A stretch of 64,000 nucleotides of DNA. Origin: Coprinus comatus. Lineage: Eukaryota; Basidiomycota; Agaricomycetes; Agaricales; Agaricaceae. How positions within the stretch are numbered: the first letter of the stretch is position 1; each line of letters begins with the position of its first letter. The notes below the pieces were generated by a model. The model was not told the DNA's origin, did no database searches, and saw only the letters and a program-made list of their open reading frames with translations. Position numbers and translations under genes: made by a program. Positions 11,101 through 23,656 of the stretch are shown piece by piece. The stretch spans positions 620,001 through 684,000 of the forward strand of contig JAWPGT010000009.1 of NCBI GenBank assembly GCA_034638255.1, read 5' to 3'.

Positions 11101-11875
11101 ATGTCTACCTGTGTCGATAAATCTACTCGTCCTCGACCCATTCTCAAGTCGCTGCCAGAGTACAGTCCCCTTCCTTTTTCGACATATCCCCTGAACTCTC
11201 CTCGTGTCCATTTCCCTCCCACACCGTCCCTTACATCAACCAACTTTACTCACTCTCCCTTTGCCTACGACCGCGCACCAATTGTTGTCTCAGAAAATAC
11301 TTGTGCTCTGCCGGAAAGAGGCGGAAGATGTTACACTCCACAGCCTCGGAACAAACGGTCATCTCGGCGAACAAATGTTGCCAGCGCTGGTAATGGCAGT
11401 GGTGAATTCGGCAGTTCAACTCGGAAGGCGGAGGAGCCGACAGGGAGTTATTTTCACCCGCACGCATTCGAAGTATGTGAATCTGAACAGAAGGAAGAGG
11501 ATTGTTTCTCGCTCTCTGTAGGAACAACACAACAATGTTCAACCAATAATTCTTACTTTATATTCGGATTCTGCAATTCCTCCATTATCACTACCGGACT
11601 CTTCAGACTCGGATTCGTCATGTGGAACTCTCAGTGATACTTGCAGTTCCGATTCTAATTCTTCTAATTCTTCAACTTCGATACCCTGCGTCGTTGTAGA
11701 CTCCACTACACCCGATGCTCCAGCCACATACCCACGTTTGTCATCAGCATCGCATTCTATGATACAGCAACCTATTTATTCGCAAACATCGCTTACGTTC
11801 ACATCGGAGAATACACAAATTAAAACAGGCAGAGGAAATCAATGGCTAGGTCTCGCTTTACCGCTTCAAGGCTAG
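11101..11875 (+). CDS. Ser-rich protein of unknown function, paralogue 2 of a tandem pair
   Basis: Two exons (11101-11472 and 11522-11875) around a 49-nt GTATGT...TGTAG intron give 241 residues. The N-terminal half repeats the motif order of the gene at 8971: RPRPILKSLP, PRVHFPPTPSLTS, THSPFAYDRAPIVVS and ALPERGGRCYTP. The second exon is Ser/Asp-rich and ends WLGLALPLQG. Without the intron the first frame would run on into an unconvincing hydrophobic tail, so the spliced form is preferred. The segment RVHF fits the RVxF protein-phosphatase-1 docking pattern, but paralogue 1 has HVHF there, so a PP1 link is only a guess. Function unknown. Confidence 0.65.
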
Positions 11876-12236
11876 CTAAGTATGGTGGGGGATTTTCAGA
11901 CCAGGCGGCATTTTTGGAAGGGTGCTTAGGGGGATTCTGATAACACCTTGTGCTTGCCTTTCCCTTGGAACCCGGGATTGGAAGAGACAAATCATCAGAA
12001 GTGGAGTTGTGGCGGACTGGTCCAAATAGTCACAAGGCTGTTAATACTTACTATGGTAGTTTTTTTTGCTGAAAAACACGCTTCATTATTGGTTTTTGGT
12101 TTTTTTCGGACCGGATACATTGTTGTCAATCATATAATTCCAAAATTAGCTTGCATCGCTACACACACAGCATACTCATCTTAAATCTACAAGCGTCAGC
12201 AGACCTCAACGGACATAAAATCTACATTTTGAAATC

Positions 12237-13232
12237 ATGTTAAATTCATCGCCATCATCATATTCACAACGACAACAACAATTGGACGAACTCGTGTTGA
12301 TCAGATGTTCATTATTACCAGGGGAACAAATGGAATTCCTTGAATCAGGTCTTCTACAGGGTGATTCATGGCAGGTTTTGGTAGAAAATAATGGAAATGG
12401 CGATTCGATAATAAAAGAAGAGGATGAAGGGATTTCGAGGTTGTCAATGCCCGAAGAATCGGTGGCGGCGAGATTCCGCATTAAAGTGGATGCGGTCAAT
12501 GTATGGTTTGATGTTGACTTTGAGAATTATGATGGGAGGACGGAAAGTGTAAATCAATGTATTAAGGTATCTGGAGAGAATTTGAGTCGTGGTAAACAAG
12601 AGTTGTGGAGAAGGAAGATCTTGGAAAAGGTTAAGGATATATCTGGTGATGGAGAAGAGTGAGTAACTTCAATTATGTGTTAGGTACCATTACCATTATT
12701 ATCACTTATCGATATCATTGGATAAAGGTATCCGATATATCAAATTTTATCGCTTCATTTACTTCCACTTCTTCATGAAGAAGGGATAACAGAAGAACAA
12801 GAACAAGAAACAAAGTCGGTCATTGTGGAAGAACAACAACGGGTACTATATCATGTTCTATTCACCTCGCATCATTTGATTTCACCAACGAAAAGGAAAA
12901 ACTTGCAACATTGCAGTTCTTCACTTAGAGTATTTGGATTTGCTAAAGTTGGATATCCAGGAGTTATTTATGCTCAAGGTCTTCAAAATAACGTTGAAGA
13001 ATTTATGGAGAATGTGAAGAATATGCAATGGTTGGCTTTGAAACTTCGTTTCATCGAACCTCTGGACTTGGACATGTCTCAGAATCGGTCTGATATTGAA
13101 GGTAAGGATAAAGATCAAGATATTAAAGGATGGAGAGAATTTGAGAAAATTGGAGAAGTAGTTGAAGAGATGAGGCGATTGGGTAGAGGAAAATATGCCG
13201 CTGAGATGGGAATTGGAACCAATGGAAACTGA
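12237..13232 (+). CDS. RWD domain plus DUF1115 protein (RWDD2 family)
   Basis: Two exons (12237-12658, 12728-13232) give 308 residues. The N-terminal part is an RWD domain opening with QRQQQLDELVLIRCSLLPGE (residues about 10-29) and including the strand VNVWFDVDFENY. The second exon carries the DUF1115 hallmarks HHLISPTKRKNLQ, SLRVFGFAKVGYPGVIYAQG and NMQWLALKLRFIEPLD. This architecture defines the RWDD2A/RWDD2B family, conserved in fungi and animals, whose role is not well established; RWD domains are protein-binding folds related to E2 enzymes. The splice junction (GTGAGT donor) restores a continuous reading between EE and YPIYQILSLHLLPLL. The start is the only ATG upstream of the domain. 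Confidence 0.85.
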
Positions 13233-15214
13233 ATTACGATCCGACTACCGTGGAGTTCTTGCCTTTTTTTTTTTTTTTTTGCGGAAAAATGACCCATAGG
13301 CATTATGTAAATTAGCGATGGCGAGTGTTGCCCAGAGTTATTAAGTGTAAACCGTACTTGTCAGAGCCGCACACTGCAAATTACCAACGTGGAATGATTG
13401 ATCGATGAATCGATGACATCACAGGGGGGTATGTAACGTAGTTTTATATTTATAACTCATATTTAACGGTGCAACCTGGTGCAACAGTACGTGATGGTCA
13501 ATCACCCTGTCATTCCCAATGTCTCGTGGACCAGAAAAGATTTTTTATTTCCGAGGTGCAACCATGTCAATTTACTTTCGGACTTGTGCGGTGGATATGT
13601 TATTCTATTCATTACGCAAGGCCCCTGCTCAAAGTTTGTATGACATCCAGATGTCATGACGTCTGTCTATCTCCTGTTATTCTTTTTTTTGAACTCTCTT
13701 GTGGATCATGGACCCTTTTATGATTCTTCGGCTGGAAGTGCATATGTACTATTTTGATCTCTCCTCTTGAGTATGTCATCTTCCCTCAACAAAATGTCAC
13801 TGGTTGAGTCAAAAGCCTAGGCCAAGTTTCCGAACTTATACCTCTTTACTATAGAGATGGTAATATAGTTGTCAGAACATAAGACTAACCTCTTTTTTCA
13901 TTCATGTGGCGATTGATGTAATATTTTTGGTACTACTAGTGGGTTTGTATTTTTAAAAATAACTTGGCGTGCATGTGGAGAGTGCATGGAAGAGTTTCAA
14001 TTTATACAGGTTTCTTATAGTGGCGTTGTACTAAAAGTTGGCTGTTTCGCTGATTCACCCAAGAGTGGAAAAACTAGAAGTCAGCGCTCATAGTCTATGG
14101 TGTTGGACCATATGATATAGATACTTCGATAAGAAAGGAGTGACAAAACATTGGTTCATTGACATCTATCTGATATTTGTATTACAAGGTGGTTCAACTG
14201 GATGCTTGTGTTTCAGACTTGAACGGTTTTGATAGTATGTATGTGGAGTTACTGAAGCTTCATCATGATGTAGCTTAGAACAGGAAGTAGTACTTATGTA
14301 GACGGAGTGTTGCCACTGTTACTAGTAATATCAGTCTAACTAATTCAACTTCATATCTGCTCGTTCAGCAACAAGAGCTTTAAATTAGAGTTCTATTGCT
14401 CCCGAAACATTTACTTTTTTTATACAAATGCTCGTGTATAGTAAACCACCCTGCCATCTGTAGCGATAGCATGCCAGTGGAGATTTATAGTGTACTTTCG
14501 TTGTATATGACACATGTGTACGGCTGGTTCCTTACAAGTTTGACAAAGCAGTAGAGAGAGAAAGAGAGGCAGTCTCTTCAAAGCTTCACAGGTGACTGGT
14601 CCATTGACAAGACCATATTTTGAGAGGGAACAGAAAAGAATAGAGTAGATTACAATCATTGATATGCAGCTTGTGGTGCTAGTTGCTCAGCTTGAAATAT
14701 TCATACCACAGTAGCTTTTCTACTTGAGAGATGAAGTGGTATTGAACGCTGTGCAAAATATAACAACTTGGCATAAGTCTACGGTTATAAGCAAAACGAG
14801 ATAAGTTCAGTTCAGTGTTAAGTGGATATATTTATTCGACTGAATCAGACTCAAGTTATTGATTTTTATTCAATCGGTGTTGCTTATTCTCTCTGGCCCA
14901 ATTTCTTTTCTTTTTTGTACTTACTATAGAACGACTATTTACGACTCCAATAAACTCTTTTTTTCAATCAAGCATAACAGTTTTCCAGTGTATGTATGAG
15001 GGTCTTTCACTATGTTGCATACCCGAGAACCCTATGGTAGTTGTACAAGAATATGTTTTGAATTTTGCGCCAAGGCTGGCACCAAGTTTGTGCTGATTTC
15101 AATCACCTGATTCATGGTGCCGATCACCTGGATCACACACACGGAGCGCGAGAACATCAATTGATGTGCTACAATTTGGCTACAATACTCTACGACTACA
15201 ACATTGAAGTTAGA
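13233..15214. other. Gene-free interval
   Basis: About 2 kb in which I could not assemble a spliced reading frame. Short ORFs exist but lack protein-like composition or recognisable motifs. A poly-T tract lies near 13265-13280. No tRNA arms or repeat were recognised. Confidence 0.4.
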
Positions 15215-16156
15215 ATGGCTGACCAAGGAAGTGCAGAACAACTGCTTGAGCTACTCATTCAACTAAAGGTAAGTTTTTTTTTAAAATTTCTGAACGGTGA
15301 CTGTAATTGCCAAACGTCATTAACGAAGAAAGTATAGCGAACGACACCCCAAGCTGCACGGGACATTCTAAATGGCCAACCTGCCATTGCTTATGCTCTA
15401 ATTACTCTTATGGTTTCCATTGGGGCCATTAATATCGAAGTATTCCAGGTTAATATATTCTTTAAAAGCTCCAAGAAAACGGTCACTGAGGTCGCATCAT
15501 TCAGAAAACACTGGCACAATTTCATGAAACTGCTGGAAGAGGTCAAACACAACTTCCACCTTCCAATATACCATCCATGCCTCCGACAACATCAACGCCA
15601 CCCATATCAACTCTTCCTCCTCATCTACAAGCACAATACCGCACAACCACACCCCCAGTTCCCGTCCCTACTCCTCCTACACCCGTACCGTTTGGTTATT
15701 CAGGTCAACAAGGATATCCACCACCACCGCAAGGTTATGGTCAATCTTCCAATCCTCCTCCTGGAGCATATGGTTATCCCCATCAACAGGCTCCTGCTTA
15801 CCCAGGATATCCACCACCTGGTCCTGGTCCATCGTCGCAGGGATATGCTGCACCTCCACCACAAGCTGCAAGACCTCCGGGACCAGCTGCTATTAAGACT
15901 GAGATGTTAGCTGGTATTCCAGAGGAGCAGAGGGTGCGTTTCAATTCTAGTGTTATTATTATGATTGCTGTATTAACAATTTTACAGGCTCTGATTATGC
16001 ACGTTGTGTCGATGACGCAAGAACAACTGAACAGTCTACCACATGAACAGCGGGATACATATATACAGATTGTAAGTCTGCAAATTAAAAATATGTAAAT
16101 GCGTGGTTGACTTGGTTTTTGAATAATTATAGCGTCAAACTCTGGGGATTCACTAG
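15215..16156 (+). CDS. Cleavage stimulation factor CstF-64-like hinge and C-terminal domain protein
   Basis: Five exons (15215-15268, 15338-15448, 15505-15933, 15988-16071, 16133-16156) give 233 residues. Residues 1-70 match the CstF-64 hinge (EQLLELLIQLK, TPQAARDILNGQPAIAYALI, INIEVFQKTLAQF). A Pro/Gln/Gly/Tyr-rich linker follows. Residues about 185-233 match the small helical CstF-64 C-terminal domain (MTQEQLNSLPHEQRDTYIQI...). The hinge binds CstF-77/Rna14 and the C-terminal domain contacts other 3'-processing factors. No RRM is present upstream: the preceding 200 bp give no in-frame RNP motifs and the ATG directly precedes the hinge. I recall basidiomycete proteins of this RRM-less form, so it is probably a genuine short form and not a fragment. 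It likely acts in mRNA 3'-end processing in the nucleus. Confidence 0.82.
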
Positions 16157-16358
16157 ATTTATTTCTTTTGTTTTGCTTTATTGGTTCACCCGTTGTAGCA
16201 CTGTCCTCGACGCCATCCGGTACCACATTGTATTACTATTTCGTAGTCGTTAATCCTTGTAAATGAAGTGATGTTGGACACGTCGCGTGGACTGATTTTC
16301 CCACGCATACATTCCGCCTCCTAAATTCTGCCCTTGACATTGCTCATCGTTGCCCAGC

Positions 16359-19300
16359 ATGTCGAGCTCGGATCCATCTTGCCACACAATTGTCTTTGAG
16401 AATAACACCGAGTATCCGTCCGTCCAAGAGCTCAGGTCAGGTCTCGAGAAAGGTTCAGATGAAGTTAAATTCGACACGTTGCGCAAAATCATTATATCAA
16501 CCATCAATGGCAACCCTCAGGCAAGTGTATCGTTCTTGCCCTTCGAGAAGGCTTGCTGAAGAATATATGTCCCATGTAGCCCACATTGATGATGCCTATC
16601 ATCCAATACATTATGCCTTCGCGGAGCAAGCAGCTCAAGAAACTGTTACATTTCTACTGGGAGGTGTGTCCGAAGTACGATGAGAATGGAAAGTTGAAGC
16701 AGGAGATGATTCTGGTGGTGTACGTATGCGAAATGTCTATTATATCTGGATTTTATTGATAATCTCTACAGAAACGCAATCCGTAATGACTTGGTCAGTT
16801 CTGCACATACAATAGTGACCTATTACAATCTATTAACATACGTTGAACCAACCTTCAGCAACATCCAAACGAGTACATCCGTGGTGCTTGTCTTCGATTC
16901 CTAACAAAAATCGCCAAGGACGCTGAACTTCTCGAACCTCTCATTCCAACCTGTCGATCCTGCCTTGAGCATCGTCACTCATACGTTCGCAAGAATGCAG
17001 TCTTCGCTATATACTCAATCTATCGCGAATTCGAAAACCTCATCCCGGATGCACCTGAACTCATGTATACCTTCCTTATTGCCGAATCAGATTCGACTTG
17101 CAAGCGTAATGCTTTCGTATTCCTCGCTCACTGCTCAATGCAGAAAGCAGTCGAGTATATCTCCAGCATCTATGATACCATTCCAAACTTGGACGAGGCC
17201 TTACAGATGAGTATTATTGAAGTTATTAGATTGGATTGTAAAAACGATTCTGCACATCGCGTGAGTCTTTCTTACCTTGATCATTATACTCAATGAACAT
17301 TAAGCACTGAATGCATCATTTAGGCTCGTTGGATTCGTTGCATCTTAGAATTGCTGAATGCCCCATCTCACGCCGTCAAATATGAAGCTGCCACAACTCT
17401 GACAACGCTCACGCAAAACCCTGCTGCTGTGAAAGGTATATTTACGCCTAACATTTAGATTTTGAAGCTAAAATGAGAGCATATAGCCGCTGCTTCTTGT
17501 CTTATCAGCTTAGTTGTCAAAGAGTCGGACAATAATGTCAAGCTCATCGTCCTGGATCGCGTTGAAAGCCTCCGCTCCAAACATGGACATGTCATTGACG
17601 GGCTCATTATGGATGTCCTACAAATTTTATCCAGGTATGCTCTATTCCCTATACATTGCCAGCAAGCTATAACAAACGTTGTTTAGTGCTGATATGGAAG
17701 TTCGCCGGAAAGCTATGAGCATTGTCCTAAGCATGACTTCGAGTAGAAATGTCGAGGAAGTTGTTCTCTTCCTCAAGAAACAACTACAAAAGACACAGGA
17801 AGCTGACTATGAAAAAGTATATAAATATATTAATTTTTCACCTCTCCTTCATTAATATCTATTTTTAGGCACCAGAATACAGGCAACTCCTAATTCAATC
17901 CATTCATGTCACAGCCATCAAATTCTCTGAAGTTGCCGCTAGCGTTGTCCACGCACTTGTGGAGTTCCTTGGAGATATCAACAATCCATCTGCCCTCGAT
18001 GTCGTTGCATTCGTACGGTACGGGCTAAAATTAAAGCATAAAAAACAGGTTTTAATCAACGTACTCATATTTACTTAATAGTGAAGTCGTAGAGAAGTTC
18101 CCTAATCTCCGAGAGTCTGTTTGCGAGAAACTCATTGCCACTCTTCCTGAAGTCAAGTCTGGAAAAGTTTTCCGAGGTGTCCTTGGATTCTCGGAGAATA
18201 TGTTGAAACAAGTCCAGCTATTCACGATACTATGCGTGAAATCCGTAAAGTCATTGGAGAAATTCCAATTTTAGCATCAGAACAACGGTTATTGGACGAA
18301 GCTACTGCTGGTGACGCCGGAAATGACGAAGACGGGGAACCAAAGGATAAAGATAAACCAAAGGTCGAGGGTACCGGACGACCAAAGGTTTTGGCAGATG
18401 GAACTTATGCTACTGAAACAGCCTATACAAGTGGTGCTGCTGCTAGATTAGAAGCTGTAAAGTCTGCTGCCAAACCCCCTCTTCGAAGTAAGTGATTTAT
18501 ACTGTTTCCCCGTTTCTCTGAACTTTTTTTTTTTTTTGCTCATTTTGCATATTAATATAGCTCTTATACTTGGTGGAGACTTCTTTACCGGCTCTGTTCT
18601 TTCATCAGCTCTCACAAAGCTCATACTCCGGCTCTCTGGTCTTTCAGAAGATGCAACTTCTTTTAACGCATTGAAGGCCGAGGCGATGCTTATTATGGCA
18701 TCTATTATCCGTGTTGGACAATCCAAATTTGTGACTACACAAATTGATGAAGATTCGAGTGAAAGAATTATGAATTGTATTCAGACGTTGAGTGAACTTG
18801 ATGGAGAAGGAACAAAGGAAATTGTGAAGGAAGCATTCTTGGATTCTACAAGAGAAGCGTTTGAGAAGATGTTGGGTGCTCAAGAGGTACGTGTACTCTC
18901 TACAACATTGACAAATATCCTCTTATATAAAGTATATGATGATGTAGAAACGTGCAGCTGAGAAGAAGGAAGCAGAGAGTGAGAAGCAAGCAATTGTTCA
19001 AGTTGATGATTTACTTTCCTTCCGGCAATTCTCGAAGAAGACAGCTGATGATGCTATTGATGTGGTACTCTTGTATTTGTACTATTAGATGGTCTCTCAT
19101 GCATTTTTTTTTTCAAATAGTACGATGAAGATGTTGGTCGCGCTACTGGTACAGCTGAAATACAAGAAGACTTCATGTCAAATCTTAGTCGCATTACACA
19201 ACTGACAGGTTCGTTTCTTCTCAAATTCTTAATTCCCCTTCATCTTACTAAAACGTTTGAATCATTTTTTTTACTCATTTAGGATTCTCTGATCCTATCT

Positions 19301-20331
19301 ATGCGGAAGCCCTTGTCAAACTACAAGGGTTCGATATCCTCTTAGGTAAATCAATTTCCTAATCCATCACCATTACCATTCCCAACGTAACTAACAAAAA
19401 CCTTTTCTTTCTCCACTTTTTTTATTATCAATAATAATAAAAAGACATCCTACTCGTCAATCAAACATCCAACACCCTCCAAAACCTCTGTCTCGATTTT
19501 TCAACTCTAGGAGACCTCAAAATCGTAGAAAGACCAATAGTATATACAATCGCACCTCATGGTTTCCAAAGTATAAAAGCAACTATCAAAGTATCATCAA
19601 CAGAAACTGGCGTTATATTTGGTAGTATTCTTTGGGAAGGTCCTAACCTTTCGGAACAATGCGTCGTTTTGAATGATATCCATATTGATATTATGGATTA
19701 TATTAAACCGGCTTATTGTAATGAGGCACAGGTTCGTCTTTCTCCTTTTTTTGTCTTCTTGATTTGAACTGTATTCGATTGATTGTTTGTTTGTTTCATT
19801 TTACTTTTTTTTTTTAGTTCCGCAGTATGTGGACTGAATTCGAATGGGAGAATCGCGTTAATGTCAACGCGCCTTTGTCGTGAGTTTGAACCTCTCAGTC
19901 TTTTTCCCTACGGATCTGATTTAATCGATATTCACGCGTCAGTGATCCTCGCGATTATCTCAAACAAGTGATGAAAGCGACAAACATGTCTTGTCTTACA
20001 CCAGAAGGTGCACTTTCTGGTGACTGTGGTTTCCTGTCAGCAAATATGTATGCTCGCAGCTTGTTCGGTCAGTGTATAATCACGTTATTGCGCTTACCAT
20101 TGGTATTAACTCTCGAAACTAGGTGAGGATGCTCTAGCCAACTTGAGCGTGGAAAGAACGGAGGCTGGCACAATTACTGGGCATGTTCGCATCAGGAGCA
20201 AGACACAAGGCATTGCATTATCTCTCGGCGATAAAATCACCATGGGTGCGCCCTCTCGCTGTCCGTATCAATAACAACAACACTCACACGAACTTGCAGC
20301 TCAAAAGGACTCTAAACCTATCAATGTGTAA
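16359..20331 (+). CDS. SEC26: Coatomer subunit beta (beta-COP), with one apparent single-base deletion
   Basis: Eighteen exons (first 16359-16520, last 20300-20331) give about 964 residues once one frameshift is bridged; the family length is about 950-970. Landmarks include [71 protein letters not shown], then an appendage domain near [13 protein letters not shown]. Beta-COP is a core COPI coat subunit for Golgi-to-ER and intra-Golgi vesicles and is essential in yeast. Exon 9 (18082-18487) is read in one frame up to FRGVL at 18184 and in the next frame from [16 protein letters not shown]. The family has a Trp between them, so one base (probably T in CTTGG) is missing; upstream and downstream phases agree with exactly one lost base. 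The first intron (16521-16579) uses a GC donor. Confidence 0.92.
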
Positions 20332-20939
20332 TTGTTACTTGTAGTTGTAGTTGTAAACCACACTTTTCTTCAGACGAACGCGCAAGGTACACATTGAACG
20401 AGTAGTCTTTATTTGAACATGCGATATTGATATACTAACTCGTGAAGCTGCAAATAGTACTGTAAATCAAAAGAGTGAATGAATAAAATGTATGAGGAAG
20501 GTCAATTTTGAATGCAAAGAGATAGTTATGGTACGTGAAGCGGAATACCTGCAGGTATTAACAGAATGCAAGTCGATGATGAAGGACGCAGGTGGATGAT
20601 GATGATAGAAATAAGGATAGAAATACACAATGCAGAAATACTGTTAAAGGAACAGAAAATATCAAAAAAATGCGTGAAGGATGCAGAATTCTTGTGAAGC
20701 ATGCTGGTAGTCCAAGACTGAGTTTTTATACCGAATATGGTTCTTACTTGCGATGATATGAAAGAGACTTTTTACTGTATTTTGTTGACAATCGGTGTCC
20801 AGTCTGTCATACGCAGACAATGATGTTTTTTGCAGATGAATTTGATGATGTGAAACGAAGCCCGTTAATATCTTGCAGAAAAATTGACGTTTTGAGATTG
20901 CTCCAGAATAACGAAGGGGTTTTGATTTTGGTGAGATTT
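20332..20939. other. Convergent 3' intergenic region
   Basis: About 600 bp between the stop codons of beta-COP (+) and the Pumilio-family gene (-). It should hold both 3' untranslated regions and polyadenylation sites. No further gene or repeat is seen. Confidence 0.4.
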
Positions 20940-23656
20940 TCAATAACCATAGTAGGCACGCTGTTGGATGATTAAGAAGTGATACCTCGACTGTAGGGCT
21001 ACAACCTACCATTCTGTCACTGGGGGAAATGATTAATATTTAGTCGAATTAGGAAAGAGGATAATGGACCCACAATAACCAAATAACTTTGGAACCTGTT
21101 TTGCAGCCACGTAACGTAACGATATGGCCTCTGATGCATTCATAAAGGAGAGATCTTTGATCTTTATCGGCCTATATAGTTATATTAGTTGTCGTGGGTC
21201 TGAATAGTCGCAAAATCGCTACTCACGGTCGGAAGGACACTAGCAATCAATTGACTTCCTGTGACAGAAAGGGCAAGATCCACGATCATGGCACGACGAG
21301 CCCTATGTGTCGATATCGGTCAACAGTACTCTCACATGTGGATTTTTAGATTACTATCTACCCTTTAGCTGGCTCACACATACGCTTGACGACACGATCG
21401 AGTGTGTCTTTTCCACCTTCCTTCAATGCTTTTGTGACGGACTTTGAGCCCTGTTCGTTAGTGGCAAATTCGAGTAAACCGTCGAGAAGATGATCGAGCG
21501 TCATGCGGCGGTGTTTGTCTGATCCGTGTTCAAGAACTACACACTCCTTCAGACAAAACCTATTGATAAACAGATGAATGAACTCACTGTGTTGTATGCA
21601 GTAAGAACCCCATTGATTTTTTGCGACCTCACTAAAGACGGCGGAGCCTTGGTTTAGAAGCTCATCCACAATCCCATCCTTAGCCTCAGGCTCGAGGTTC
21701 TCAAACGCATGCTACGGGTGGTTGTCAACACCGTTTCAAGATATCGAGCCATGTCTGCGAACCTGTACAACAAGAGAACCAGTTTCATGGCAAGCCAAAG
21801 AAGCCCATTTCCCTTTAAGCGACTTGTTGACACTAATAGTATATAAGATCGAGTCGAGAAAACCAAGCATTAAGCCACTCACAAAGCAAATATGGGAGGT
21901 GCTGGTGGTGTCCAGGAAAGCTCCATTATCTACGAAATATAAGTATGAGGGTAACCACTAAAAGTGTCACAGACCTTGCTCCAAACATGAGAAGCGTGCT
22001 TGTTAACCAGGGTCTGAGCTGGATCACCAAGAAGCAGTTCCGAGACGATGAGAAGCCTAATGTCCTCTTCACAATCAAGAGCCTTTTGTAAAACATGGCA
22101 ACCGTAGCAATTGGTAGCTAAATCAACAATACGACCTCTGTACGCAAGTAAGTACGTGACTAAAGTTTCTAAGAATAAATATGTGCATTTACCTCATACA
22201 ACCCACAATCTTTCTTCTCTCATCTGCTGTAGAAGCGGCTTCGAGGCAGCGCTGGACAGCCCAGTTCCCAAACCTATAGGTAAGTGAGATTATGCATTTC
22301 AGCTCCAAGGAAGAAACATACCGATGAGCCATCATTTCGAATCCACGAGCACAAATTGCGTCCAGTATTTTTGAGCGTTCCTCAACATCGGCAACTTTGA
22401 GCTTCTGTTGCAGGAAAATAGAAGCCTGTTGATCGGATGACTTTATGATACGGGAGACGAAGATATGATATGGTGGAGAAGATGAAGGGTGTAAAAGAGA
22501 CAAGAAGTTGATCGGCTAATTACATATAGCAAGAAAATGAGTCCCGGGGTCAGCGAAATAAAGAATATACTTACCTCGTGAGACGTTTGGGGTGGTTGAG
22601 ACGAAGGGTGTTGGTGATTCACAAGAGATGAAAGCATATTCTCGTTGTGACCTATATGATTCAAATTGAACTCTAAAGCAGGCTTCTCGTTTGGAAGTCG
22701 CCAGTCGGGATGCAAGGCTAAAGTCTGTTGAGAGAGCGGTTGTTGAGTAAGGCGCCAGTCCATTTGCGGAAGTCGTACTGATTCGACCCGACGAGGCAAA
22801 GGTGAGCTATAGATGGATTGAGAAGGAGAAGTATTCGAGAATAGGTTGTTAATAGCATGAGGTGCTGGAGTAGGAGGTTCAGAGAAGGGTTGGAAAGGAG
22901 GGGCACCAGATGGGGATGACTGGGACATGTTGTAGCGGACGTTTCCGCTACCTGCTTCCAAGGAATCAGGAAGTTTGACAGGAGTAGTCTGTTGATCAAA
23001 TAATAAAGATGAGGAGGGTCCAAAAGACATATTCACATTATGAGAAGCCTCATATGGAGACTGCCCAGGATTTTTGTTGTCGAACTGTGGTCGAGCTGGC
23101 GAGAGGTCTGTCGGTGTGAGTAAAGCAGAAGACACAGACGCAGGAGAAAAGTCTGGGGAATTTTGGTTTACGTCAAGATGAAGCTGAGGCTTTTTGACGA
23201 ATGGGGCAGGAGAGTTGAGATTGAGAGTTCGAAGGAGTTGTTCGACATGCTAAAAAAGGGAGTAATTATAAGCATATATGCATCTGAAATCAAGCATCTG
23301 ATAGCATATACTCACTGTATCTTGATACTCTGGGCTATTTTTCTTCCTGCCGTCGCCAATGGCGCCAATGTCTTTTGAAGAAGAGTGGGTCATTGTATTG
23401 AGTGACCCAAAAACATCCTCACGGCTAATCAGCGGCAGGCTTGGAGGTTTTTGATGGCTGGTGAGAGCATGGAGATCGACCGTGTCCCTTTCTGCAGCAC
23501 GAGAAAAAGAGTCCAATGCTCTAGGCCAAGCCGTTTCCGACGGCTGCGGTTGGGGAGCCCATATAGAAGCGCTCAGACCAGCATTGGGCTGGCGAGGACG
23601 GGAGGGCTGGAATTGTACAGGGAAATATACTTAGAGGTGTCTTGAGGGTGGACCAT
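20940..23656 (-). CDS. Pumilio-family (PUF) RNA-binding protein
   Basis: Reconstructed from exons 23606-23316, 23249-22575, 22515-22322, 22273-22193, 22137-21975, 21929-21883, 21832-21763, 21711-21588, 21536-21362, 21302-21227, 21171-21074, 21019-21010 (10 nt) and 20960-20940. A disordered N-terminal region (WAPQPQPSETAWPRA; MDWRLTQQPLSQ) precedes eight helical PUF repeats: FGNWAVQRCLE, NCYGCHVLQKAL, KHASHVWSKIM, HETGSLVVQHAFE, NQWGSYCIQHILE, NEQGSKSVTKALK, VTGSQLIASVL and CKTGSKVIWLFDRM, then RAYYGY at the C-terminus. PUF proteins bind 3'UTR sequences and repress or localise mRNAs. The first exon is unresolved: the first clear coding exon begins at 23606 after an AG, and the nearest usable ATG (23656) would need a very short first exon with a weak GTCCAC donor. 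Confidence 0.85.

Noticed and set aside
18150..18240. Programmed ribosomal frameshift in beta-COP
   Set aside because: No slippery heptamer or known precedent; the same lesion type recurs in unrelated genes, so sequence error is simpler.
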